Source: Eublepharis macularius (Eukaryota > Chordata > Lepidosauria > Squamata > Eublepharidae). From it: a DNA stretch of 64,000 nt. The notes below the pieces were generated by a model. That model had not been told where the DNA came from. It worked only from the letters and a program-made list of their open reading frames with translations, and did not search any database. The stretch spans positions 32,431,001 through 32,495,000 of the forward strand of contig NC_072807.1 of NCBI RefSeq assembly GCF_028583425.1, given 5' to 3'. This document shows positions 52,937 to 63,525 of this stretch, piece by piece; position 1 is the stretch's first letter, and each line of letters begins with the position of its first letter. A program made the translations under genes and the position numbers.

Positions 52937-53332
52937 CAGGACCGGTGCCAGAGTTTCTGGTGCCTGAGGATGGGGGCAGCTTCAGGGCTGTTGCCGTGTG
53001 CACACCCGGACTGCATGATGATGTCACTGCATGTGACATCATCACGCAGCATGCCCCGCACTGCCCCAGCCGCCTGCCGCACCTGGCCCGCAGCTGTGTG
53101 AAGGTGGTGGCAGCGTGGGGCAACAGAGTGGTAGGGCTGGGAGGCTGCAGAAACTGTGGGCCAGGCACGGCAGGTGGCTGGGGAGGTGTGCGGGCGGCTT
53201 CCCAGCCCTCCCATTCAGCCACCGGCATTGCCGCTGCCAGCTCCGTGGCGTGTGCCCCATCTCCAGCTCCCCTCTGGTGCCTCAGCACTCAAGATGGCTG
53301 CCAGACCTGCCTCAATGGATGCGCCGGCTCTG
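52937..53332. mobile_element. GC-rich hAT-type MITE
   Basis: CAGGACCGG start and CCGGCTCTG end are inverted termini. Perfect 8-bp duplication GTTACAAA at 52929-52936 and 53333-53340. Internal GATGATGTCACTGC/ATGTGACATCATCA palindrome at 53017-53045. Long frames on several frames are due to its GC content. Confidence 0.88.
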
Positions 53333-53340
53333 GTTACAAA

Positions 53341-54594
53341 GGAGCCCTATCACCAAGAAAGCTTTGCCAGTGTTGTACCAAAGTCAATGAAGACCCTTCC
53401 AGGTCATAGTAATAAACCAATGCTGAGATATCCAGCTCCAAATGGGATCACAATAATCATGCATTTACCCAGCACAAAAAAAGACTTTCCGTATGAACAC
53501 ATTCACTGGGGATTTTTAGAGTTTGCATTCCCACAAGTAACCCTTAATCACTACTGAGAATGAATTTGCTTAGCTTAGCAATTAATCATGAATTTGTAGC
53601 CGGCAAGTTTTGAAATTCCTAATACCTACATCGAGAGCCCAATTGCTTAAATATTGACATAACATCAGACTACAGCTCCCCAAATCAGAAATGAACAGGG
53701 GAAAAAATGTTTCGCAACTCCTCTGCAAATCTTTGTACTCCTAAACCCAGGATATGGTTTGCATTAGAATTCACATTGTGCTCAAGCAGCAAAATTCATC
53801 ATTACCTCTGAACATTGCTTGGAATATTCATTTCAGCTTGAAGAAATGATGAGAATAATTCTGGATATGAATATTAGCAGGATGGACCAGGAGGCAGTGT
53901 GGTTATTTGCTGTGGGAAACTGGCCACATTCTTCTCCGTGGGGGAATTAAAGGTGCAATCAGGTGGTCTGTAATATCAAACCACCTGTGGGGCAATCGCG
54001 CATGTGGCACTCACTTTAGGCATTGTTGATTACAAATGGCAGACACAAACTATACTTTCACATCTTTAGCCTGATCAGAGGATGAGAACAGACGAGAGGG
54101 TTTGGTGGCCACCAACAGTTGTTGAACTGAGTTTCCCACGGTGGTTTCCGAACTCTCATTCTAACATGCTATGTTAGGAAGCAACCGCTGCCTTTGAAAT
54201 AGCAGGACTGTGGACAGTGCTGATTGGCTGGCCTTCTTGTCACTCATGAAACCGCCTCCCCCTTCTTTTCGGCACAGTTTTCAAAGCGTACCCCCCACCC
54301 CCATTAAAATCAGCACTGAGCAAATATTTAAGAAAATAACTTCGCAGGTACATGGAGAAAATAAAAAGCAGACATCCTCGCTGAAGCACCGCAGGGAAGA
54401 GGAAGACAAAGGGTTTTGACAGAGGCTTGTATGAGGGTCAGGAGCGAAATGACTGGTGGAGGGAAACGGAGCTCACCGCATAGCAGCCCCTCCACTTGCT
54501 ATTATCTCCAGGTACACTGATACACACCTTGACTTTTTAACCTCAGCATGTCCTCTGTCATAAGAGAGTAAATAGAATACTGGCCTTCCCAAAA
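53341..54594. other. Long repeat-poor stretch
   Basis: 53560-53880 is AT-rich, complex and repeat-free, with motifs such as AGCAATTAATCATGAATTTG. Candidate conserved non-coding element. No exon seen. Confidence 0.4.
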
Positions 54595-54800
54595 TATAAA
54601 TCTGAAAAATACTGCGTTTCCAGAGTCACTCCATTGGCTGCCCATCAATTACCGGGCTCAGTTCAAGGTCATGACTATCCCATTCAAAGCCCTTCATGGG
54701 CTGGGCCTCTCATATCTGTGCGACCGCCTCTCCCCCATGTTCTGCCACGGCAGCTTCACTTATCTGGTCAGGGCATTCTGCAGCTACCACCCTACTGAGT
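54595..54800 (+). pseudogene. L2-like LINE reverse-transcriptase C-terminal fragment
   Basis: Translation gives HWLPINYRAQFKVMTIPF then KALHGLGLSYLCDRLSP. The HWLP...FKV...KALHGL...YL pattern is the C-terminal region of L2-type LINE proteins. Truncated on both sides. Confidence 0.65.
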
Positions 54801-54863
54801 TTCCCAAAAGTGTTGGGATTCAAACTGATGGGCAACCATTAGTGTCACTAAAGACTGCTTAGA

Positions 54864-55880
54864 ACAGAGGTTCCCAGCGTGGTGACCAGGAATGCCATGG
54901 CAACTGCCGACTCTTTTCCTGGCATCTACCCAGTGGCGTAGCGTAGGTTAAGAGCACCCTGGGCAAGGCAAGTATCCTGCCTTTTCTTTTTTGATCTTCC
55001 TGGTGTGCGCACAAAGACATCACTTCTGGTGCACAGGACGTGGCCGTCCTCCTCTGCAGCGGCTGCCTGCCCCGCCACAGCCAGCTTGGGTCACTGCAGG
55101 AAGGCCGACTCAGCATCCAGCGAGCCAGCCACGCCATCTGCACAGAGGCCATGTGGGTGGCCTCCCTAAGGGTGTGGTGCAGCTGCCCATGCTGCTGTAG
55201 CCACCCATGCTGCCGCAGCCAGCTCGGCCCACTGCTGGAAGACTGGCTAGGCACCCAGTGAGCCAGCCACCCCATCACCACAAAGGCGATGCGGGCAGCC
55301 TCCCCAAGGGCATGGCACAGTCTCCGCTCCGCTGTAGCCGCCTGCGCAGCTGCAGCCAACTCAGCCCACTGCAGGAAGGCTGTCTCAGCACCCAGCGAGC
55401 CGGCCGCCCCGTCAGTGTGCAGGCAGCATGGGCAGCCTCCCCAAGGGCGCAGCACAATCTCTGGCACCTCTACGAATTTTGCACCCAGGGCAACTGCCCC
55501 TCTGCCCCCCCCCCATGCTACACCACTGCATCTATCAAGTGTTTTTTAGAAATTGGGTGGGGCCAGGCTTTTGCCCATGGGAGATCTCATTGGCTGTGCA
55601 TATTTTTAAAATAGTTGCTTCAGCACTAAGTGCCACCACAGCATAAGCATCTTCACTGCATGATGGATGATATATGCAAGGATATGTTTTTAAAGAATAT
55701 GTTGATTTTAAAAGGCATTCTGTCTGTTAAACAAAGCTTCTGGCTGCAATGCTGAAAAGTTGGTTCCACCTCCTGTGGCAGCCATTTTATGATTGGTTCT
55801 GTCTCTTGTGGAAGCCATTTTTTAATTGCACCTACGTGCCACCCAGTATCAGGCTCAGAGAGGTTTGGGACCCCTGATTA
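54864..55880 (-). mobile_element. M7 element, reversed, split by a hAT MITE
   Basis: CAGAGGTTCCCAGCG start and GTTTGGGACCCCT end. It includes GGTTCCACCTCCTGTGGCAG with CCATTTT, the reverse of the unit at 18586. Flanks GCTTAGAA and GATTAGAT are similar (6 of 8). Confidence 0.65.
54931..55528. mobile_element. hAT-type MITE with 137-bp tandem units
   Basis: CAGTGGCGTAGC start and GCTACACCACTG end. Flanks CATCTACC (54923-54930) and CATCTATC (55529-55536) match at 7 of 8. CAGCCAGCT or CAGCCAACT recurs at 55078, 55216 and 55352, marking about 2.8 tandem units. The 202-codon antisense frame reflects this repeat and is not a gene. Confidence 0.88.
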
Positions 55881-56207
55881 GATGAACGCTGAAAGGCAGG
55901 ATTTGATTGAAACACAGCATTTGCTGATGACTGATTTATATGGTTTGTGAGTGATATAATTGTCTATTTAAAGAATTGCCTGCTGAGTGGAGCAGTTACA
56001 CAGCAAGTGTATATGACAACAGGCATGCATGAAAAAGCCAATTACGTTGTACCAGTAGCTAAGCCAAGAATACAGTGAAACAACCTACCAAACACCCATG
56101 AACAAACTGACAAGCTATTGTATCGATGTCGAAAAATCAGGTCTCTATTCACAACTGGTGAACAGGACATAAGCTAAACTGGTAGGCATTCAGACATCTT
56201 TAATAAG

Positions 56208-56420
56208 GGCCAGTATGGTATAGTGGGTAGTGTTTCAAGTTAGAATTAGGGAGGTGTGGGTTCAAATCCCACTCCGCCATGCATCTCACTGAGCGATCTT
56301 GGGCTAGTAGTCACCCTCTCTCAGCCTGATGTACCTGACAGGGTTGTTGTGTGGATAAACTGGAAGAGGAGAATTCTGTATGCTGACTTGAGCCCCTTAG
56401 TGGAGGAGCAGGATAAATGT
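56208..56420 (+). mobile_element. SINE-C
   Basis: GCCAGTATGGTATAGTGGGT head, GGTTCAAATCCCACTCCG, GGGTTGTTGTGTGGATAAAC. A (CCCCA)n run follows at 56436-56465. Confidence 0.85.
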
Positions 56421-56499
56421 TAATTGGGAAGACCTGGGTTCAACCCCACCCCACCCCACCCCACCCATGAAACTCAGTGTGGCAGGGGCCTCTTATTTT

Positions 56500-56860
56500 T
56501 TGTAATAATATTAACAACAACAACATTCGATTTATATACCACCCTTCAGGACAACTTAATCCCCACTCAAAGCGGTTTACAAAGTATGTCATTATTATCC
56601 CCACAACAATCACCCTGTGAGGTGGGTGGGGCTGAGAGAGCTCTGAGAGAGCTGTGCCTGACCCAAGGTCACCCAGCTGGCTTCAAGTGGAGGAGTGGGG
56701 AATCAAACCTGGCTCTCCAGATTAGAATCCCGTGCTCATAACCACTACACCAAACTGGCTCTCAGTTCTACTCTCCTCCATTTTATTCAAACCCGGTTCT
56801 CCAGATTAGAGTCCTGCCACTCTTAACCACTGCCCCAAACTGGCTTATTATGAGATGATA
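56500..56860 (-). mobile_element. SINE-A, reversed, plus partial second copy
   Basis: 56505-56762 is a well-preserved reversed SINE-A. 56785-56860 repeats its head end (CGGTTCTCCAGATTAGAGTC, CTCTTAACCACTGCCCCAAA). Confidence 0.9.
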
Positions 56861-57583
56861 AGAGGCCCCTGTTAAGTGGATAGCATGATGTGAGGGAGGG
56901 AACATAGAAGATGGCATGGTGCGTGGAAGGTTAGATTAGAAATGTAAAAAATAGACTTTCTGCTTCATTTGCAACCTGCGCTGGGCCTTCTTACTGACAG
57001 ACGCTGATTTAATAAAAAGGCATTGCTTTGCCCAATTAGCCTCCACCGGTCCCTGCCACCGTTATTTTTGTAAATGTTTCTCTTCCTCTCTTTCAATTTC
57101 TCTCACCCTCGGCACAGAAAGCAGGTCCCCAAACTGGTATATGTCACCAGCTTCTGCCATCTCTTTATTCAGTATCCTCCACCCCACCCCACCCCCAGTT
57201 CGTATCGTGTACGATCAGCACATTTAGTGCAATCCACTCCTTTTGTGGAGGTTGTTGACGTGCCAAAGGACAACAGCTTGGAACATTGGCTCCCCTGGGA
57301 GTGAGTTCAGTTTTTGTCCTTCCACGGGATGTTCGCTGCTTGAAATAAAGATGTGGAGACATCCGTTGAAACATATTTGATCATGCTTTGACTTACCCTT
57401 TACACAATTTTTTCAAGGTACGACTTCAGAAAGCCAGGCCAGAGTTATTGCTGGGAACCCAAATGACTCCCGGGCTTCCTGACTCCTTAGGGATCTAGGC
57501 AGTCGCCCTTCACATCCACTTACCAAGTCAGCAATACATGTGGTGACTTTAAGACAAATGGCTGCTTGTCAGTGGGTTGGCAA
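56861..57583. other. Repeat-poor stretch
   Basis: 56940-57075 (GACGCTGATTTAATAAAAAG) and 57360-57420 look unique. A CCACCCCACC run is near 57179. No exon recognised. Confidence 0.35.
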
Positions 57584-57895
57584 TAGGGCTAGCTGCCACC
57601 TGGTGGGGCGGAGGATTCCCTGCTCCCAGCCTTTTCCCTTTGCCACCTCTCTCACTTCTCTGACCCGTGCAAGTCTAATAACTTGTTACCTCTCTCACCT
57701 GGCCAATGTTTAGGGGGAGGTGCTGGAATGGCTGGAAACTCCAGAATGCTCCTATATTGTGCTGGGAGTGTCTTCCTTCCTGGTGTGACACGGGAGCATT
57801 CCAGAGTGGCGCATGAACAGGTCTCCACCAGTGCACCACCCAACGACACCCCCCCCCATCCCCTGCTTTCATCCCTGGGAGACCTGGCAACCCTC
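57584..57895. mobile_element. M1-related MITE
   Basis: TAGGGCTAGCTGCCACCTGG start and GGAGACCTGGCAACCCT end. Different interior from typical M1. Confidence 0.5.
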
Positions 57896-58026
57896 ATTGG
57901 CGATGACCAGTCCTTCAACAACTCACTGCCTGACTATTATATATTGAGATTAACAGCTCTTTATTATAGGAAACATCTTTACCGGAAGCTGGAAGCAGGC
58001 AGACAACACTCAGGCTCAACAGTAAC

Positions 58027-58463
58027 CAGGGGTCATTTCGTAGAAAAAGAGCTGGAGCATAACTCATTAGCATAACTCATTAGCATATGTCATGTCCCTT
58101 GACATCACTGGAAGTATGTCATTAGCATAACTGATTTGCATATGCCACACCCCATGACATCACCTATCCTGGCTGTTTTGGACCCAATCCTGGCCATTCA
58201 GGGCTGAAATTGGGCCCAAAATGGCAAAAAGGGGCTGAAAGTGGTCAAAAATGGGCCCAAAATGGTCAGGCTTGGACTGCTGCTGAGTGGGAGAGTGATC
58301 CACCACCTGTCAGAGGCCCGATCTGAGCCGTTTCGGCCCCAATCCAGGCTGAAACAGGCCCCAAATGGCCAAGAGTCAGGTGGGCAGGGCCACCTGACAT
58401 GTGACCTCTTTGGGGAACTGCCGGAACTGTGTTCCTGTGCGTTCCCCCTCAAAATGAGCCCTG
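58027..58463 (+). mobile_element. M4 hAT-type MITE
   Basis: CAGGGGTCATTT start and AAATGAGCCCTG end. Flanks ACAGTAAC (58019-58026) and GCAGTAAC (58464-58471) match at 7 of 8. Contains repeated CATTAGCATAACT units at 58063-58130. Confidence 0.9.
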
Positions 58464-58471
58464 GCAGTAAC

Positions 58472-58974
58472 TAATTTATACTTGCAGAAACCACACCCTC
58501 TTTTAACAACAACCAATACAAGGTAAGCAGCTAGAATCCTTCATTTGCATGAACTATACACAAAAGTAATGACTTGCAGCACAGTGATTGGACTATAAGG
58601 CACAGTTATGACGGCCATTACCAGCACAAAAAGACCAATAGTCTTGTAGGCCTCAGGAGCCTTTGCTCCTACTCAAGCAATACATAACACTGACAATCAG
58701 CTGGGAGGCAGCCATGAATCAGGGGCGGGGAAACCAGGGAGTGAGTCACAGCTGAGATGCAGCTGAATGGCTCAGATCTCACAGGAGTTCCGGAGGGGAG
58801 GAGCCTCCAAAGGGGCCGGCCTCAGGATAGATCAAAGTCAGATCCTTCCTGTAATCAGATCCCCAACATGGGACATAGCTGCAAAAACATGTGGCAGATC
58901 CAGATCCAGACAGCAATTCTGGGAAAGGAATTCAGCTCTCTCTGCTTCTGAAACTACTAACCTGCTTCTGTAAC
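58472..58974. other. Gene-free stretch
   Basis: Nothing recognised. Confidence 0.35.
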
Positions 58975-59037
58975 ATTATGAAACGTCGCGCAAAAAATGC
59001 GGAAGATAGCATCTTCTCGCGAGAGTTTTGCGCGATG
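58975..59037. repeat. M5 centre fragment
   Basis: GTCGCGCAAAAAATGCGG...CGAGAGTTTTGCGCGATG with TCTCGCGAGA at 59015-59024, as in 38272. Outer arms are absent. Confidence 0.55.
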
Positions 59038-59165
59038 TCAGCGGCACGGAGGGCAATCTCAACTCCCCTCTGTCTGGAGATCAGGGGGCGCGGCCACCAG
59101 CCATGTGACCATTTTCAAGAGGTTCCGAAACTCCGTTCCCCCGCGTTCCCCCTGAAAAAAAGCCC
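59038..59165 (+). mobile_element. M2 right half
   Basis: AGCGGCACGGAGGGCAATCT through AAAAAAAGCCCTG. The left half is missing and the M5 fragment stands in its place. Confidence 0.78.
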
Positions 59166-59199
59166 TGGTTTTACATGAACTTTAATTTGCGTGTGTGAA

Positions 59200-59795
59200 G
59201 ATCTTTATGTGCTGTGAGCTATTATTAAAAAGTTCTTTCAGGAGCCCAATGGATCTGAAAAATATGCTATTAAATACCTTACCAAGTAAAATTACAAAAC
59301 TACACAGTGAGTATGGTGACAGTGGTAAGAATAATATTTGCCGCAAAATGGAAGACTGTGAAATGCCCAGACCTGAAGGAGTGGAAGAATAAACTAAACG
59401 AATATACGACAATGGCAAAATTAACATCTTTTATATATAACAGACTGACTTCAGAATTTCAAGAAAAATTGAAAGTTCTTTTCAATTATATAGCTGAAAA
59501 TCAAGGACAAAATTTAATTAACACAGAGAATGATAACAGGAAAGAGTTAGGTAATACATACTTATAATAAAAATGTTATCTGTTAATAAAAATGTTATTA
59601 GATGTGAAGATAGATGGGAAAGATAGAATAAAGATATTTAAACAGAAGTGAAATATTAAAAGTAAATTTAAGTAAGTGCCAAATAAATGTTCGAGGTTGA
59701 ATATAAATGATTTTATTTTATGCTTGTATGATTATAGTTTATATTTTGTTTGTTATGTTTGCAAATTGAAATAAAACATTTTTTTAAAAGTCCTT
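59200..59795 (+). pseudogene. L1-like LINE 3' fragment
   Basis: The plus frame at 59307 reads IIFAAKWK...LKEWKNKLNEYTTMAKLTSF, resembling the C-terminus of reptile L1 ORF2 (I-A-x-x-W-K...W...EY...AKLT). It is followed by an AT-rich 3'UTR and GAAATAAAACATTTTTTT at 59768-59786. 5'-truncated. Confidence 0.6.
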
Positions 59796-60364
59796 TGAGT
59801 AACAAGTATTTAGTTCTGCTATGACATTCATGGGACTTCTTGAGTGGGTGAAGGATGTGTTTGCAAAAATGCAGGTGTGGGTCCCTTAACTTCCACACTT
59901 GACAATTATCCAAACATCAGAGATCACAGCAGACCTCTCGATGCAGTTCCGAGACAAACTCCCCAAACATTTTTGATAAACGACATGCTCTAACTGGCAT
60001 CAAAAGAATGTTAAAAAATGTGTTTGAAAAACTGCTGGTTTGCCTCTGCCTTTGGCAAACAGTGTTAATTTTCTCCTTAAGCAACAGCCACAAACAAACT
60101 TCACCAGTGAAATACTTCACTTCTGTAATTTTATTTCATTTTATTATCTCGTTTCGCAGCCAAAATTGGCTTCCAAGCTGGCTCGCGGGAATAAAAAGCC
60201 GCTACAAACGACATTATCATCTCACACAAATGGGCTTTGGGAAAGGGATTCTCAGCTGTCATCAGACGCGATGGATTTTTGCTTGTTTTCTGCATTACTT
60301 CTGGTAGGGTCCATCAATAGAAACTGGAGTGGAGCTGGATGGTAGCATAGTAGAGAGGTACCTA
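59796..60364. other. Repeat-free complex stretch
   Basis: 60010-60300 (GCCAAAATTGGCTTCCAAGC, AACGACATTATCATCTCACA) is a candidate conserved non-coding element. No exon recognised. Confidence 0.4.
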
Positions 60365-60757
60365 CAGGGTTTTTTTTCTGGGAAAAGAGGTGGTGGAACT
60401 CAGTGAGTTGCCAGCACAGGGGGCAGCTCTTGGTGGGAGGTAGTGTCCCAGGCACCACATGTGTGCACGCAAACTGAGCAAAGTGTGTGCACGCTCCCAG
60501 GACCAATGACATCACTTTGGGTCAGCTGGAACAAGGGGGGAGTTTTTTAAAGTTTAAATTGCCCTCGGCAAAAATGGTCACATGGCTGGTGGCCTCACCC
60601 CTGATCTCCAGACAGAGGGAAGTTTAGATTGCCCTCTGTGCGGCAATCTAAACTCCCCTCTGTCTGGAGATCAGGGGGTGGGGCCACCAGCCATGTGACC
60701 ATTTTTAAGAGATGCTGGAACTCCGTTCCACTGTGTTCCAGCTGAAAAAAAGCCCTG
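60365..60757 (+). mobile_element. M2 palindromic MITE, long form
   Basis: CAGGGTTTTTTTTC start, AAAAAAAGCCCTG end. Flanks GGTACCTA (60357-60364) and GGTACCCA (60758-60765) match at 7 of 8. The centre arms around GATTGCCCTCTGTGCGGCAATC are inverted. Confidence 0.92.
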
Positions 60758-60765
60758 GGTACCCA

Positions 60766-61368
60766 GATACTTCATGCTCACTCCAGTGGGGTTTAAATTA
60801 TATCCCTCTTACCTCTGGGCTTCTGCCTCCCCATGCTAAGCAAAGAAAAAAATTAATCTTGTGATTATCTGATTTACCTTGCATTGATTAGAGAGGATGT
60901 TGCCTTTGAAAAGGACACGCTAGCCAACTCCTTATGCCCAGAAGGGAGAAGTAGATAGACTCAGCTCCAAAATTGCCAGCAATGTCTTTTTCAAATGCCC
61001 CAGGAGGAAGAGAAGGTGATCCAGCCGTAAATTAATGCCTAGAGACTGGCTTCAAAATACCCATCTAAACAGTCAGGGCGTATTCAGCATTTGTTTCAGT
61101 GAGTAAGCTGCCTGGGTTAGCGTGCTGTTCGAGGAATTTGCCAAACAAAATGTTAAAGAGCTTTCTGTTGATTTTATCTTTGCATTCACGGCTTGTTTAG
61201 ACAATAATGAAGATAGCAACTTGGTGGTGTCTATTGATTAAATAGCTCGGTTATCAAAAACTATTTTCATCACAGCCTGTTACGTTTCCAAGAGACAGTT
61301 GCTTTCTAACCTAATTCTGAAATCTTGGATAAGACTTAAGATTTCTTATGTTGTACTCCCAACAGAGG
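60766..61368. other. Repeat-free complex stretch, strongest conserved-element candidate
   Basis: About 600 bp without repeats, balanced AT-rich composition, many homeobox-like cores (TAAATTAATGCC, TTGATTAAATAGC, TAATCTTGTGATTATCTG). No open frame of note. Conservation itself is inferred, not shown. Confidence 0.4.
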
Positions 61369-61784
61369 TTCAACCGGGGAGAAGTTGTGGCTCAGAAGTA
61401 GAGTGTGTGTTTTGAATTCAGGTCACAAGATGCGGAAAAGAGCAAAGGGGTCATTTAAAACAGAGCGAGCCAGCTTTGGTTGCCTGTGAGCTGGATCCTA
61501 GCTTTATGACATCACCAACTCTCCTCCTATCCCTGGAAATGTTACAGCCTGGCCTAACGAGAGAGACGACCTCTGGGCCTGCCCACACTACCTTTACTTT
61601 CCCTCCATCTCTTCTGCATCAAGTCCATTTTCTTCAACCTCCTGAATGTTGGCAGCCAGACACTGGTAAGGCCACATATTTATTTAATGCAGCAATTTCC
61701 TTGCTCAGATGTAGGAAAAATGGGCATAGAATTTAGGCCTATGCTCCCCCTTCCCAAGTCTTTGCCCCCAAATTCCTGATCTAT
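61369..61784. other. Gene-free stretch
   Basis: Short SINE-B head remnant near 61378-61412 (GAAGTTGTGGCTCAGAAGTA). The rest is unrecognised. Confidence 0.35.
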
Positions 61785-61968
61785 CTATTTTTATCCTACC
61801 TTTCCCCCAAAGAGTTTGAGGCTCTTCCTACCTCATGTTGTCCTCACAACAGCCCTGCAAAGTAATCTGAGCTGAGAGAAGGTGACTGGTGCAAGCATTG
61901 CGGCCGAGTAGAAATTTGGACCCAAGTTCTGGTGCACTTCATAAACTACTACACCACATTGGCTCTTG
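61785..61968 (-). mobile_element. SINE-C, reversed
   Basis: TATTTTTATCCTACCTTTCC, TTGTCCTCACAACAGCCCTG and CTACTACACCACATTGGCTC are reversed SINE-C blocks. Confidence 0.8.
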
Positions 61969-63126
61969 TAGAAAGCTAGCTTTTGAATGCAGAATTAGTT
62001 ATGCCAAGTATAGTATGTGAGTGAATTTTTAAAAAAAATCTGTGTAAGTCATTAAATCTGCAGAATTTCGTTTACTTTGCAATTCCTAAATTCCACCCCA
62101 CCAGCTGCTGCCCTGATTTCCAGTAACAACCAAGTTTCCTCTTTTACTTTGTCCCCAGGACACCATTATGCAACCAGTCACCCGCCACAGATGAAGAGAG
62201 GGGGGGGGAATGCTATGTGGCAGCTCCCTTGACCTTGTCTGGCACATGTAATAGGATAAGGAGACCAGAAGGCTACTTCATATGTTTATAGAATTGTGGG
62301 GCTTTCTGATACATGAAGGTCAACAAGTCTAATCCCTTTGTGCTGAAGTGCCTCTTGAGCCCTTAATATTCCATCTGTATTTTTCCAAATAATGATGATA
62401 ATGTATCTCATGATGAGTCATATCATAATGTATTACAGATAGTGATGGGGGAAAAATTCCTCTGCTGAAATTGCAATTTGATTCTGAATTGCAAGCAGCA
62501 CTCTCAGACGCTTGAAACAAAATTTTTTTTTGCTTTATATCAGGTGCTCAGAATTGTTCTAAATTGTTTTGCAAATGTTTTGTGCATACCCACTTTTCTG
62601 AACATTTTAATTAATGAACTGAATGAGATACATTGTATTCATAACTGCTGTACAACTACAAATGACATCAAATTTATGTACCAATGAAACTCTCTACACG
62701 AGACATCTGACATGTGAAGAACATGTGTCGGGAGATGCAATATTAGCCAGGAAGGGTAGTTTAAAAAGACAGAGCCGGCAGCAGGGCAAAAAGCTTTGCT
62801 ATATACTGGAGCTGTGTGAAGGGGCTGTGAAATGCCGTTTGGGAAACTTCAGCCCTTTATAACCTCTTTAGATCCAACCCCGGCTTTGGAAGGCAGCTCC
62901 AGTCCATTTCCATTCCTCACTGCCCTCTGGTTGCCATCCCACACAGTTTTAGACTGGAGAGGTGAAATTGACAGAGTCTTCAGGTGAAGATAAAATTTAC
63001 ACACCCTCTGAGGAGTGATCTCTGCCAGCTCTTTTAAAACTACACTTCCCAGATAACATTGCATCTCCCTACCCTTGACGAACACATGCCAAGGCATCTC
63101 GTGTAGAGAGACTCTAAAACACAAAG

Positions 63127-63130
<4 letters not shown>
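61969..63130. other. Long stretch without recognised repeats
   Basis: AT-rich; 62380-62700 contains ATGATGATAATG-type runs. No exon recognised. Confidence 0.35.

Positions 63131-63176
<46 letters not shown>
63131..63176 (+). repeat. (TC)n microsatellite
   Basis: Pure TC run of about 46 bases. Confidence 0.98.
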
Positions 63177-63179
<3 letters not shown>

Positions 63180-63294
63180 TTTGTAGGATCAGTCTCACGT
63201 GTTTTTCCTGCAGTTGTCCCAATATCATAACATCCTTCTATATATATCTATGGAATGGCCCCATGTTGATGGGCAAGAGATAAAGAATGTACTT

Positions 63295-63525
63295 CTTCAC
63301 TATGTGAGTAGTGATGGCTACCAGACATAGATGGCTTTAAAAATGGAATTAGGGACATAGAGGAAAGGTGGCTGCTATTTGTGGTGTCTAAAGGGAGTAA
63401 ACCTCTGAAAACCAGTGCCAAGAGGCAACATCAGAGGGAGGACTCCATGCCCTGTTCCTTTGGCTTTTGGGGGCAACTGGTTGGCCACTACATAAAACAG
63501 AATGCAGCAGGGCACGTCTTATCTG
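63295..63525 (+). repeat. CR1 3'UTR fragment
   Basis: ATAGATGGCTTTAAAAATGG, GTAAACCTCTGAAAACCAGT, ATGCCCTGTTCCTTTGGC and AACTGGTTGGCCACTA follow the CR1 tail order. Confidence 0.75.

Larger units (their letters stand above)
54793..56205. repeat. Family P repeat, copy 2, split
   Basis: Left part 54800-54863 (GGGCAACCATTAGTGTCACTA) and right part 55881-56205 (TTGATTGAAACACAGCATTT, ACAGTGAAACAACCTACCAA, TCACAACTGGTGAACAGG) follow copy 1 at 40161-40650. The gap holds M7 and a hAT MITE. Confidence 0.7.

Noticed and set aside
52669..53409. 246-codon plus-strand frame
   Set aside because: Runs mostly through the GC-rich hAT MITE; overlapping long frames on both strands show it is compositional.
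54859..55467. 202-codon minus-strand frame
   Set aside because: Created by the tandem 137-bp units in a MITE; low-complexity protein without a domain.
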